From positions 1 through 64,000 of the forward strand of contig JADJTT010000011.1 in assembly GCA_016711045.1 (NCBI GenBank): a DNA stretch of 64,000 nt, in the 5' to 3' direction. The notes under the pieces are model-generated. The model saw nothing but the letters and a program-made list of their open reading frames with translations. It was not told where the DNA came from and searched no databases. The first letter of the stretch is position 1. Each line of letters opens with the position of its first letter. The translations under genes were made by a program, and so were the position numbers. Source of the DNA: Saprospirales bacterium. GTDB lineage: Bacteria > Bacteroidota > Bacteroidia > Chitinophagales > Saprospiraceae. This document shows positions 18,501-27,948 of the stretch, piece after piece.

Positions 18501-21500
18501 GCGCTCCTCCCCCATCTCCGTTTCCAGCCAGGGTCAGCACGGTATCTGCACAGTTGATAACCCCTCCCGGACCGGCATCGGCCAGCGGCTCGGCAAAATC
18601 GGAATCCACCTGGGTCTCTACGGACTCTACACAGCCATTTTCATTGTTTGTCACCTGCAAGATATAAATCCCAGGCTGGTCGACCGAAGGCTCCAGTGTG
18701 GTTTCATTTCCGGTAAAATTACCTCCGGTAGTCGTCCAAACCAGGGTGATATCCGGCAGGCTACCTGCATCGGCCAGCAGGCTGATCTCGGGTTGGTAAC
18801 AGTTCAGGATCTCGGGTTCGACAATAGCCAATGGAGGCGCCACGGTATCTGCCTGCACCTGGATGGTCTGGCTGGTAATACAGGAATTGATCGTATCGTT
18901 GATGGTCAGGGTGTACGTGCCTGCCATATCGATTACAGGGGTAAGGGTCTCCGTGCCGCTGGCAAAGTTTCCATTGGGCGTCGACCAGGTATACACCAGG
19001 TTCGGATTCTGGGAACTCCCCGTCCCATTCAGCGTAACGGTAGGGAAATAGCAATTTAATGCATTGGAAGGCGCCACATCGGCTACCGGCACATTGACAT
19101 CCTGGGTGATTTCCACCATATCGGAGGTGGAACATCCATTCAGGGTGTCGATAACAGTCAGTGTGTAGGTACCTGCCTCGCTGACCAGTGGGGTCAATGT
19201 CTGGGCTCCATTCACGATAATCCCGTCGAGTGTGGTCCATTGGTATTCAAACCGGTTGACCTGCCCGGAGGCTGCTCCTTGCAGCGTGATCTCGGTGAGT
19301 ATGCAAGTCAGCTCGTCGCCCGGTCCGGCGTCGACCATCGGCGTTTCGATATCCTGCACTACGGTCAATTCTACTTCCGAAAAGCAGCCGTTCACCGTAT
19401 CCAGCACCATCAACGTATAAGCGCCGGGGGCATCGACTGCCGGCTCCAGCGTATTGCCGCCGGAGGCGATATTGCCATCCGGGGTTGTCCATTCATAAAC
19501 AAGTTGGACGCCTGACGAGGACGCGGTGCCATCCAGGGTGATTACCGGGTTGAGACAGCCCATCAGGATGGGGTCTTCGGCTTGCGCCAAAGGCACTATC
19601 ACGTTTTCATCTACCACTACGGTATCGGACGACACGCAGGTGTTATCCACATTGGAAACTGTCAGCACATAGGTGCCGGGGGCATCCACTTCAGGCGTAG
19701 CGCCGGCGGCGCCTGATACTACATTTCCATCCGCTGTGGTCCAAAGGTATTGAAGCGAAGGCCCTGAATCCGAGCCTGAACCATCGAGTTGGAGTGCCGT
19801 AACCACACAGGTGAGGATATCATCCGGGCCTGCATCGGTCAACGGCACGACCACATCCTGGCTCACCGCCACCTGATCCTGGGCGATACAGCCTGTAGCG
19901 GGATTTTCCACCTCTAATACATAGGTGCCAGGCGCATCCACCATGGGTTGCAGGGTGTTTACTCCGGATAGGAAATTGCCGTCAGCCGTGGTCCAGGTAT
20001 ACGTCAAGTTGGCTCCATTACCGATAGTGGCGCTCAATTGCACTTCTTCAATCGTACAGTTGAGCCCCTGAGGCTGTGCCAGATCGATCGAGGGCAGGTC
20101 GGCGTTTTCCCCCACCACAACCTGGCCGGCAGAGGTACAATTGGTAGCCTGGTTGACGATGGTCAATGCATAGGTTCCCCCGCTCGAAACCAGGGGTGTC
20201 GGCGTATCTGCGCCACTGACGATCGCGCCATCGCTGGTCGTCCAGGTGTAGACGAAATTGGGGCCGGAATCGGAGCCCGACGCATCGATCGTCACTTGTG
20301 GGGTAGCACAGGATACAATGCCGGGTGGTGCGATGACCAAAGCAGGGTTGGCGATATTCTCCGCAACGGTCACCCCGCTACCGTTAATACACCCGGTGGT
20401 ATTATTTACTACGGTAAGAATATAGGTTCCGCCCTGATCAACTACAATACTCAGCGTGCCTTGCCCACTAAGAATATTGCCGGTCGCCGTATTCCAGGAA
20501 TAGGAAAAATTCCCGCCGGAAGAGGTGCCGGAGGCGTTGATCGTTACCTGAGGGGTATTGCAGTTGACCTCTCCCGGAGGTGCAACCACCACCGTGGGCA
20601 GGGTAATATTCTGGGTTACCGTCACGAAAGAGGAGGACTGGCACCCATTGTTTATACTCGTCACCGTAAGCTGGTATTGCCCGGGTAAATTGACGATCGG
20701 GTTAAGCGTGGTTGCTCCTGCCACGATATTGCCATTCGTGGTGGTCCACAGGTACGAGAATGGCCCGGTGGAGGAACTGTTTCCATTCAAGGCTATTTGC
20801 GGAATGACGCAGGTGAGTAGTTGCGGAGGACCCGCATTGGCGATAGGTACGTTTGAATCGACCACTACCTCGGTGGAGGAGGACGTGATACAACCGTTCG
20901 TCGTGTTGGTCACCGTCAGCGTATACGTGCCCGGGGCATTGACCAGGGGGTACAGGGTATTTCCATTCGCGACAATATTTCCGTTAGCCGTGGTCCATTG
21001 GTAGGTATAATTCGGCCCCATGCTGGAGCCTGTTCCAATAAGCTGCACCTGATTCACTACACACGTCAACTCCTGTACGGGCCCGGCAGAGGCCAGCGGA
21101 GGGGTGGTATTGGTCGGCACCACCACCGGATAGGAAGCCGTGCAATCGTTGTTTGAATTGGTAACGATCAGGGTATATAACCCACCGGCGCCCACCATAG
21201 GCGTCAGGGTATTGCCCCCGCTCAGGATTACGCCTCCCTGGGTCGTCCAGTTATAACTAAAATTAGGTCCTGTACTCGAACCTGCCCCATTGAGTTGCAC
21301 CTGTGTCACCGCGCAGGTAATGGTGGGAGGTTGGGCGACGATCGCAATAGGTGGAGTGATGTCTTGCGTGACGGCTACCTGATCTGTTGCCGTACATCCA
21401 TTGGCGACGTTCGTCACTGTCAGGGTGTAATTGCCCGGTTGGTTGACTGTCGGCGTGAGCGTGTTGCCTCCACCGATCACTCCCGGTCCGGCCCAGAGAT

Positions 21501-24500
21501 AGGTAAACCCGGGTCCGGCACTGGACCCGGCGCCGTTGAGGTTCAAAAATGGCGACCCGCAATCGAGTTGGAAGGTAGGTCCGGCTTCGGCTGTGGGCGG
21601 GGTAATATTTTCAGTGACATTGACCGTAACCGTATTATCACAGCCAGTTGTATTATTCGTCACCGTCAGTGTATAACTGCCCGGCTCATCCACCACAGGG
21701 AATAAAGTGGAAGCGCCGCTGACAATATTCCCATTCCCGGTGGTCCATAGGTAGCTGAAATTTGGTCCCGTCGCTGAACCAGCCCCATTGATGGAGATGC
21801 TGGTATTGCTACAGGTAAGTGGCGGGGCGGTAGCCACAGCGGCCGGCGGCTGGGTCTGGTTTGGCACGTTCACCGTGGTAGTGGCGGTACATCCGTTGTC
21901 GGAATTCGTAACGATCAGGGTATAACTACCCGGTTGGTTGACCGTAGGATTGAGGGTATTGCCTCCACTCTGTATCCCTGGGCCACTCCACTGATACGTG
22001 AAGGTAGGCCCGGCACTGGACCCATTCCCGTTGATCATCACCGTAGGGTTATTGCAGGTGATCGGTGGAGCGGTTCCAGTTGCCACCGGAGGGGTAATAT
22101 TCTGTGGCACACTCACGGTGGCGGTCTGGGTACAACCATTGGTCGAATTGGTCACCGTCAGGGTGTATGTTCCAGGTTGGTTGACCGTGGGATTGAGGGT
22201 TGTGCCTCCACTTTGCACACCCGGCCCCGTCCAGAGATAGGTATAGGAAGGTCCGGTGGAAGAGCCCGATCCGCTTAGGGTGATGGAGGTAAAGGTGCAG
22301 GTAAGTATACCGGTCACCGAAGCCGCCGCATTGGGAGGGGTCAAATCGGAATTGACGGTAGCGGAGAGAGTGGCTGTGCACCCATGGGCATCCGTTACGG
22401 TAGCCGTATAGGTACCAGCCTGCAAGCCGCCGGGGTTCGGGCCTGTTCCCGAAGGGCTCCATTGATAGGTATAGCCGGGAGTTCCGCCACCTACTGTAGT
22501 AGAAATATTCCCCGTAGGGTGATTGCAGTCCACCTGCTGGGTATTGGTTACGGAAGCGGTGAGCAAGGGCGGGTCGACAAGCGTGGCGGATGCCGATTGC
22601 GTGCACCCGTTGTCATCTGTTACGGTCACCGTATAGGTGCCGGCAGGTAGACCTGTGGGATTTTGGGAACTGGACCCATTATTCCAGTTCCAGGTATAAG
22701 GCCCGGTTCCATTGGTGATACTGACGTTGATGGAGCCGGTGCTGGCGCCGTTGCAGCCCGGGTTGGTCGCCTGCGGAGTGAGCACGATCTGGGGCGGGTT
22801 GGTAAGGGTAACGGAGGTGGTCTTCGTGCACCCATGCGCATCGGTGACCGTCACCGTATAGGCGCCGGCCATCAGCCCTGTGGGGTTCTGGGTATTGTTG
22901 CCATTGCTCCAGTTGAAGGTATAGGGCGTGGTGCCGCCTCCTACTGTCAGGGTGATCGAGCCGGTATTCCCACCATTACAGAGCGGGTTGGCGCCCGTGG
23001 CGGAGGCAGTCAAAAGAGTGGGTTGGCCTAATGTCACCGAAGTGGTTTTGGTACAGCCATGCGCATCGGTAACCGTCACGGTAAAGGTACCAGCCGGCAG
23101 GTTGGAAGGGTTTTGCGTATTGTTGCCGTTACTCCAGTTGAAGGTATAAGACGGCGTACCGCCACCCACCGTCAGGGTGATCGAGCCGGTATTCGCTCCA
23201 AAACAAAGTGGGTCGACGCCAACTCCGGAAGCCGTTAATACGGGGGGATCGGCCAATGTCACAGTAACGATCTGCTCGCAATCATGGGCATCTGTCACGG
23301 TTACGGTATAGGTGCCGGCCGGGAGGTTCGACAGGTCTTGTGTGGAGCCGTTATTGCTCCAGGTGTAGGTATAGGGAGTGGTTCCTCCTGACACGGTCAG
23401 GTCGATAGAGCCCGTGCTGGCAGCGTTGCAACCTGGATCTGCACCCACTGCGGAAGCAACCAGCAACGGAGGATCAGTTAGCGTAGCAGTGGCCGTTTTC
23501 TCACATCCATTGACGTCTGTGACAGTCACCGAATAGGTGCCGGCTGGGAGGCCGGACGGATCTTGTACGTTATCGCCATTGCTCCAGATATAGGTATAGG
23601 GGGAAGTCCCCCCGCCAACAGTCAGGTTAATGGACCCATCGCTGCTGCCGTTACAACCCGGATTAGTGACCTGTGTAGTAGCCGTTACGGTGGTAAGGGG
23701 GATATTGACATTCCCGGAGACCGTTCCCGGGCAGTTGCCTGTGGTACTGGTCACCGTGCCCAATTGTACGGCGCCGGGAGTAGAGATGGTCAGTGTATAA
23801 GGATTAGAAGAGGTCGTAATCGGTGTTTGTGGAACCCCGGCAATCGAGTAGGTGAATTGCCAGGGTCCGGTACCGGTAAAGGTGACGGTCAATTCGACAG
23901 GATCGGTGTTCCCTTGTGCACAGAGTAATCCGTTCCCACTCAACACAGCGGTAGGGGTCGGCACGACCGTCACCGTGATGCAGGAGTTGTTGGGGTTGGA
24001 ATAACACAAGTTCTCTACATCGACACAAAGCGTGGCCGTTCCGGGAGTAGACCAGGTGACGGAGGCGTTATTGTTATTTGAATTGATACTGCCTGCACCG
24101 GAAGGGGTCAGTTCCCAATTATAAATAGTAGCTGCTGGAACTTGTGCCAGTGTGTAATTAGTAGTACTTCCCTGACAAACGGTCTGGGAGCCGGTCACCG
24201 GCCCAGGAGTATCAGGTGGAACGCCCACGGTGGAACCAGAGAGCACGTTGATCGTATAATCACACACGTTTCCTCCGCAACCATCCAATACCATCCAATA
24301 GACCGCTCCAATGATGAAGTTGTTGGATGTGAGGATGAACGGGTTCTCTGTACACTCACACTGTACATCCATAACCGGGCCTCCACAGCCGTAGTAAATA
24401 CCACCCTGGAGTCCCATGTTGCCACCCTGGCTGCAATTGGAAGGAACAACTTCTATTGTAATGGAGGTGGATCCAGCAAAAAAAGCAAACCATTCATCGT

Positions 24501-24714
24501 TGTTCAACTGCCAGGGCCACCCGCATCCCGGAAAAGGCTGTGGGGTATTGCTGTTGTTGATGGTCGCACAATATCCATCCAGGTTTTCACATAAGATGGG
24601 GGCGGTGGGACACGTATTTCCAGGTTCTGGAAAGCCCGGAGGCGGGCATTGAGCGTGCAAAAGTGAGGTAATGGCCAGAAAAGCACAAAGGGGTAGGAAG
24701 TAGAGCTTTCTCAT
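15547..24714 (-). CDS. Giant T9SS type B surface protein with SprB and ~83-residue repeats
   Basis: A 3055-residue cell-surface protein, by resemblance an adhesin or gliding-associated protein. Order: signal peptide (1-22); a Cys-rich N-terminal domain (~23-170); a PKD-like domain (~172-254); an Ig-like segment (~255-341); six SprB-type repeats of ~75 residues (~342-791), each with a PCNG- or NPGCNG-like start and a TVTDAHGC-like end; 24 repeats of ~83 residues (~792-2783), each with an LTC-like and an NGC-like cysteine; a further SprB-like repeat; and a gliding-motility C-terminal domain with VPNVFSPNGDGENDVF (~2950-3055). The repeat count is by hand. It is a single gene with its own terminator. 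The paired cysteines suggest one disulfide per repeat. Confidence 0.9.
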   Translation of the reverse strand: MRKLYFLPLCAFLAITSLLHAQCPPPGFPEPGNTCPTAPILCENLDGYCATINNSNTPQPFPGCGWPWQLNNDEWFAFFAGSTSITIEVVPSNCSQGGNMGLQGGIYYGCGGPVMDVQCECTENPFILTSNNFIIGAVYWMVLDGCGGNVCDYTINVLSGSTVGVPPDTPGPVTGSQTVCQGSTTNYTLAQVPAATIYNWELTPSGAGSINSNNNNASVTWSTPGTATLCVDVENLCYSNPNNSCITVTVVPTPTAVLSGNGLLCAQGNTDPVELTVTFTGTGPWQFTYSIAGVPQTPITTSSNPYTLTISTPGAVQLGTVTSTTGNCPGTVSGNVNIPLTTVTATTQVTNPGCNGSSDGSINLTVGGGTSPYTYIWSNGDNVQDPSGLPAGTYSVTVTDVNGCEKTATATLTDPPLLVASAVGADPGCNAASTGSIDLTVSGGTTPYTYTWSNNGSTQDLSNLPAGTYTVTVTDAHDCEQIVTVTLADPPVLTASGVGVDPLCFGANTGSITLTVGGGTPSYTFNWSNGNNTQNPSNLPAGTFTVTVTDAHGCTKTTSVTLGQPTLLTASATGANPLCNGGNTGSITLTVGGGTTPYTFNWSNGNNTQNPTGLMAGAYTVTVTDAHGCTKTTSVTLTNPPQIVLTPQATNPGCNGASTGSINVSITNGTGPYTWNWNNGSSSQNPTGLPAGTYTVTVTDDNGCTQSASATLVDPPLLTASVTNTQQVDCNHPTGNISTTVGGGTPGYTYQWSPSGTGPNPGGLQAGTYTATVTDAHGCTATLSATVNSDLTPPNAAASVTGILTCTFTSITLSGSGSSTGPSYTYLWTGPGVQSGGTTLNPTVNQPGTYTLTVTNSTNGCTQTATVSVPQNITPPVATGTAPPITCNNPTVMINGNGSSAGPTFTYQWSGPGIQSGGNTLNPTVNQPGSYTLIVTNSDNGCTATTTVNVPNQTQPPAAVATAPPLTCSNTSISINGAGSATGPNFSYLWTTGNGNIVSGASTLFPVVDEPGSYTLTVTNNTTGCDNTVTVNVTENITPPTAEAGPTFQLDCGSPFLNLNGAGSSAGPGFTYLWAGPGVIGGGNTLTPTVNQPGNYTLTVTNVANGCTATDQVAVTQDITPPIAIVAQPPTITCAVTQVQLNGAGSSTGPNFSYNWTTQGGVILSGGNTLTPMVGAGGLYTLIVTNSNNDCTASYPVVVPTNTTPPLASAGPVQELTCVVNQVQLIGTGSSMGPNYTYQWTTANGNIVANGNTLYPLVNAPGTYTLTVTNTTNGCITSSSTEVVVDSNVPIANAGPPQLLTCVIPQIALNGNSSSTGPFSYLWTTTNGNIVAGATTLNPIVNLPGQYQLTVTSINNGCQSSSFVTVTQNITLPTVVVAPPGEVNCNTPQVTINASGTSSGGNFSYSWNTATGNILSGQGTLSIVVDQGGTYILTVVNNTTGCINGSGVTVAENIANPALVIAPPGIVSCATPQVTIDASGSDSGPNFVYTWTTSDGAIVSGADTPTPLVSSGGTYALTIVNQATNCTSAGQVVVGENADLPSIDLAQPQGLNCTIEEVQLSATIGNGANLTYTWTTADGNFLSGVNTLQPMVDAPGTYVLEVENPATGCIAQDQVAVSQDVVVPLTDAGPDDILTCVVTALQLDGSGSDSGPSLQYLWTTADGNVVSGAAGATPEVDAPGTYVLTVSNVDNTCVSSDTVVVDENVIVPLAQAEDPILMGCLNPVITLDGTASSSGVQLVYEWTTPDGNIASGGNTLEPAVDAPGAYTLMVLDTVNGCFSEVELTVVQDIETPMVDAGPGDELTCILTEITLQGAASGQVNRFEYQWTTLDGIIVNGAQTLTPLVSEAGTYTLTVIDTLNGCSTSDMVEITQDVNVPVADVAPSNALNCYFPTVTLNGTGSSQNPNLVYTWSTPNGNFASGTETLTPVIDMAGTYTLTINDTINSCITSQTIQVQADTVAPPLAIVEPEILNCYQPEISLLADAGSLPDITLVWTTTGGNFTGNETTLEPSVDQPGIYILQVTNNENGCVESVETQVDSDFAEPLADAGPGGVINCADTVLTLAGNGDGGGAPLAFLWTTGDGSLTGGEDTPNPSVDAGGTYLLTLTNLENGCVSTADVLIDQDVAYPVANAGPQGLLNCYQPQIQLDGSASSSGGNFAYTWTTADGNILSGETGAMPAVDAPGAYALTVTNTVNHCVSADAVLVVEDFVDPLADAGPDGELTCSVTSIALSGDGSQGGNFTYSWTTSDGSIVSGANTLTPLIDAAGNYELEVFNVDNGCSTNDQATITTGVSYPDATVALAPSITCAIPDIQLNGIGSDEGPNFVYSWNTADGNILSGGNTLEPVVNMPGSYVLTVTNLDNDCVTTAIVDVPIDTLAPVAEAGASNLLTCAVLQLKLNGTGSSTGTNYSYDWTTADGSIQAGANTLAPTIDAPGTYQLLVSNQDNGCVSTDMVVVNQDIAPPAVAAATPGVLTCAVTSLNLSGNGSSTGANFNYTWTTSGGNILSGANTLSPLVNQPGTYNLMIFNTFNGCSSSAGVDVAQNTVAPTVDAGSAADLTCAVTSLSLSGNASGNSPDLAFGWTTSTGNILSGGASLTPVINAPGEYVLTVEDQDNGCVAADQVLVAQNIIPPVLVIANPGLLTCVQEQVVLNAAGSDNSAIFGLVWTTGNGNILSGGQTITPMVNAPGTYTLTILNTVNGCTSASAVQVLQDIVPPVVGAGPDFTLPCTEDVGYLQGSVSAATNNLLIDWQTADGQLESGSNTLTPGISTGGTYQLTVTNLVNGCLAADDVFVAVNFPANPDFVSVQPLCFGDNGQIEILGVTGGTPPYLYSVNGGFTFQSSPLFTNLAPDLYTVLIQDALGCETDPEEQPIIAPEPVVVDAEATIELLQGDTYQLEAQVNLAESEIQLITWTPPLGLSCTDCLDPLVTALQTLLYHVEIVSQDGCTAAAAVQIFVDERPLIYVPNVFSPNGDGENDVFYIFARDKNVKEIRSFLVFNRWGESVFEYYHFQPNNPAFGWDGNHRGQPVNPAVFAWFAEVEFIDGRVELFKGDVSLVR
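16365..22341 (-). repeat. Coding tandem array: 24 copies of a ~249-bp unit
   Basis: Inside the giant gene, 24 consecutive units encode ~83 residues each. A typical unit runs TPP-x-A-x-AGP, LTC, NGxGSSTGPNFxYxWTT, GNILSGxNTLxP, VNxPGTYxLTVTN, NGC. Units have diverged at many positions, so the array is old rather than a fresh expansion. Boundaries are approximate. Confidence 0.85.
22342..23691 (-). repeat. Coding tandem array: six SprB-type repeats
   Basis: Six units of ~75 residues with the pattern CNGxxTGSI, VGGGTxPYTxxWSNG, LPAGTYTVTVTD and HGC. This matches the SprB repeat known from gliding adhesins. They are the part of the giant protein next to its N-terminal domains. Confidence 0.85.
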
Positions 24715-24973
24715 GATTGCGTTAGTAAGGTACTAGCATATTACAATGAGTTAGTAGGGTAATTCTATTCTTGGGGCCGAATCAATTAATAAAGTTATAT
24801 CCAAAACCTGAAAAAAAATCAAAAAGACCGACAGTTGTTTTGAAAATATTGGTATCACCCAACCCTTTTAAAATAAAAAACCGCGAACACTGAAAGAAAC
24901 GAAAGATTACTAAAAACCTTCTTCTCTTTTTCAGAATTCACGGTTAATTATTTTGCCGTAATAGGTATGTTTT

Positions 24974-27697
24974 TCAGCCTAAATTCTTCAGGCTTTCCTC
25001 CAGTATCTTCATCTTGGCCTTTCCGTCCTCCATCTTTTGACGTTCACGCTCCACCACATCTGCGGGCGCACCGCCCACAAAGCGTTCATTGCTGAGTTTC
25101 TTCTCCACCGAAGTCACAAACCCGCGGAAGTATTCCAGTTCTTTCTGAATCTTTTCCCGCTCTGCTTCCACATCGATGGTCATCGGTACTTCCAGGTGGT
25201 ACTTTTCGGTGCCGGAAAGGATGCTCAGCGTATTTTCTACCTCGCCCGTGCTGTATTCCAGCTCCGAGAGGAAAGCCAGTTTCATCACCATCTCTTTCAA
25301 CCCGGGCAGGTTGAACATTTTCCGTGCACTGGGACTGTCTTCAATAAACAACCGTAGCGGGTCGCGGGCTTTTAGTCCATTGTTGTTGCGGATCTCCCGC
25401 ACCTTGGCAATGAGGTCTTTTGCCTTTTCCACTTGCCCGATCATTTCTTCATCGTAAGGACCGGCTACGGGATAGGAACTCACCACACAGTCATCCCCCT
25501 CTTTCCGGTCGCGCAACTGGTGCCAAAGTTCTTCTGTGATAAAGGGCATAAACGGGTGCAGTACCGTCATCATCCGCTCAAAGAGGGACTGGGTTTCATG
25601 CATGGTATCGGCATCAACCACTCCGTCTTCGGGCTTGATCATCTCCAGGTACCAGGCGCAGAAATCATCCCAGATAAAGGTGTAAAGCGCGATCAGGGAA
25701 TCAGAAAGCCGGTAGGTCTTGAAATTGCCCTCAAGGGTCGTTAGTACCTGGTTGAATTTGTGCTCCATCCACTCGATTGCCAGATCGTGCATAGGCCCGT
25801 AAATATGGCTTTCGTGCATCTCTCCTACCTTCCATCCCTTCACCAGGCGAAGCGCATTCCACATTTTATTGCAGAAATTGCGGCCCTGCTCGCACATCTT
25901 GCTCTCATTGAGCACCGCTTTAGTCTCCGGATCGAAAGGCGCATCAAAGATGATGTCGTTGCCGGCAGCGGCGCTGGAGAGCATGCCGAAGCGAACACTG
26001 TCGGCCCCGTAGTTATGGATCAACTCCAGGGCGTCGGGGGAGTTGCCCAGCGATTTGCTCATCTTGCGGCGCTTGTTGTCGCGCACCATTCCCGTAAAAT
26101 ATACATCGTGGAAAGGCATCGCGCCTTTTTCCTTCACAAATGCTTCACCCAGCAGCTGAGGCGTCCACTCATACCCGACCATGATCATCCGGGCTACCCA
26201 AAAGAACATGATGTCCCAACCGGTAACCAACACATTCGTCGGATAATAATACCGCAGTTCATCCTGCTTCGCAAACCCGTCGAATACGGAAATGGGCCAC
26301 AACCAGGACGAGAACCAGGTATCGACCACGTCTTCTTCCTGGTGAAGGTCATCCAGGGTCAGGTTGGCATTACCGGTCTTTTCCCGCGCTTGTTTCAAGG
26401 CTTCCTCGCCGGTCATCGCCACAAACACCTCTTCTCCATAATACCAGGCCGGGATGCGTTGTCCCCACCACAGCTGACGGGAAATACACCAGTCGCGGAT
26501 ATTGTCCTCCTTGAGCCAGCTTTGGAACATATTGTAGAAATGCTCCGGGAAAAACCGTACCTCCCCACTCTTCACCGCATGCAGGGCAATTTTGGCAAAT
26601 TCCTTCATGTCGAGGAACCACTGCAGCGTCAGACGAGGCTCCACGATTGCATTGGTGCGCTCCGAGCGCCCCACTTTATTGCGATAATCTTCAATCTTCA
26701 CCAGATCGCCTGCAGCTTCCAGATCGGCAATAGCCAATTTCCGGGCCTTGAAACGGTCTTCTCCGATATACAACTGAGCGGCTTCGCTCATGGTGCCGTT
26801 ATCGTTCATCACATCGATCACTTCCAGCCCGTGGGCGGCGCCGATTTCAAAGTCATTGACGTCGTGCGCAGGGGTGATCTTCAGGGCGCCTGTCCCAAAT
26901 TCCCGGTCCACGTAATCATCAAATATGACAGGAATAGACCGGTTGATCAGGGGCACGATCACCCGCTTGCCTTGGAGGTGGGCATAGCGCTCGTCATCCG
27001 GATGCACCGCAATAGCTGTATCGCCCAGGATCGTCTCCGGACGAACCGTGGCAATAGTCACCCACTCGTCTTCCGTGCCTTCCACTTTATACCGCACGTA
27101 ATACAACCGGGAGTTTTCTTCCGAATAGATTACTTCCTCATTCGACAATACCGTAAGCGCATCCGGATCCCAGTTGGTCATCCGCTTGCCACGGTAGATC
27201 CAGCCTTTCTTGTACAGGTCGTTAAACACCTGAAGTACGGCTTGAGAGAGGCTTTCTTCCATAGTAAACCGGGTGCGTTCCCAATCACAGGAAGCGCCCA
27301 GTTTCTTGAGCTGCTCCAGGATGATCCCCCCGTATTTATCTTTCCATTCGAAGGCATATCGCAGAAATTCGTCCCGGCCGATCTCCGATTTCTTGATCCC
27401 GCGCTCGCGCAACATCCCCACCACCTTTGCTTCGGTGGCAATGGAAGCGTGGTCGGTGCCAGGCACCCAGCAGGCGTTCTTGCCTTCCAGACGGGCCTTG
27501 CGGATCAGGATATCCTGGATCGTGTTGTTGAGCATGTGCCCCATGTGCAACACCCCCGTCACGTTGGGCGGCGGAATGACAATCGTATAAGGCTCTCGCT
27601 CATCGGGCACCGAATGAAAATACTTGTGTTTCATCCAATGGGCATACCATTTGTCTTCGATCTCCTGCGGAGTGTAGCGGGTGGATAAGTTGGTCAT
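24974..27697 (-). CDS. valS: Valyl-tRNA synthetase
   Basis: Charges tRNA-Val in the cytosol. The 907-residue class I synthetase has the HIGH-type motif as HMGH (residues 51-54, within PPPNVTGVLHMGH), the KMSKS motif near residue 545, an editing domain between them, an anticodon-binding domain, and a C-terminal coiled coil (after ~835) as in ValS. The start MTNLSTRYTP fits the family. A long open frame on the opposite strand (25760-27688) is a shadow of this gene. Confidence 0.97.
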   Translation of the reverse strand: MTNLSTRYTPQEIEDKWYAHWMKHKYFHSVPDEREPYTIVIPPPNVTGVLHMGHMLNNTIQDILIRKARLEGKNACWVPGTDHASIATEAKVVGMLRERGIKKSEIGRDEFLRYAFEWKDKYGGIILEQLKKLGASCDWERTRFTMEESLSQAVLQVFNDLYKKGWIYRGKRMTNWDPDALTVLSNEEVIYSEENSRLYYVRYKVEGTEDEWVTIATVRPETILGDTAIAVHPDDERYAHLQGKRVIVPLINRSIPVIFDDYVDREFGTGALKITPAHDVNDFEIGAAHGLEVIDVMNDNGTMSEAAQLYIGEDRFKARKLAIADLEAAGDLVKIEDYRNKVGRSERTNAIVEPRLTLQWFLDMKEFAKIALHAVKSGEVRFFPEHFYNMFQSWLKEDNIRDWCISRQLWWGQRIPAWYYGEEVFVAMTGEEALKQAREKTGNANLTLDDLHQEEDVVDTWFSSWLWPISVFDGFAKQDELRYYYPTNVLVTGWDIMFFWVARMIMVGYEWTPQLLGEAFVKEKGAMPFHDVYFTGMVRDNKRRKMSKSLGNSPDALELIHNYGADSVRFGMLSSAAAGNDIIFDAPFDPETKAVLNESKMCEQGRNFCNKMWNALRLVKGWKVGEMHESHIYGPMHDLAIEWMEHKFNQVLTTLEGNFKTYRLSDSLIALYTFIWDDFCAWYLEMIKPEDGVVDADTMHETQSLFERMMTVLHPFMPFITEELWHQLRDRKEGDDCVVSSYPVAGPYDEEMIGQVEKAKDLIAKVREIRNNNGLKARDPLRLFIEDSPSARKMFNLPGLKEMVMKLAFLSELEYSTGEVENTLSILSGTEKYHLEVPMTIDVEAEREKIQKELEYFRGFVTSVEKKLSNERFVGGAPADVVERERQKMEDGKAKMKILEESLKNLG

Positions 27698-27788
27698 GTA
27701 AAATGTTCAGTTTTTAGTTTTCAATTTTCAGTTAATTCAATCATATTATGCACCTGGTTAGTTGAAATCTCCATTTTGAAAAAATTTA

Positions 27789-27887
27789 AACCGCAAAGGC
27801 GCTAAGGACGCTAAAACATTGGATATTAAAAACTAAAACTTTGTTTCAAAAACTCGATCTCTTAGCGTCCTTAGCGCCTTTGCGGTT
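27789..27887. repeat. Dispersed inverted repeat, AACCGCAAAGGCGCTAAGG family, copy 1
   Basis: Perfect 26-bp arms at 27789-27814 and 27862-27887 enclose 47 bp. A second copy with the same core lies at 52159-52256. It sits in the 251-bp gap between valS and lysA, both on the minus strand. Confidence 0.85.
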
Positions 27888-27948
27888 CATTTTCTTTTAA
27901 AAACAGTATTATTTTCCAAGTACGTAGCCTCAATTAAATAACTGAAAA

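Noticed and set aside
18130..19059. Long open frames opposite the giant repeat gene
   Set aside because: They mirror the repeat pattern of the minus-strand gene and have no domains of their own.
25760..27688. A 642-codon open frame opposite valS
   Set aside because: It is antisense to a fully conserved synthetase gene and has no recognisable domain.
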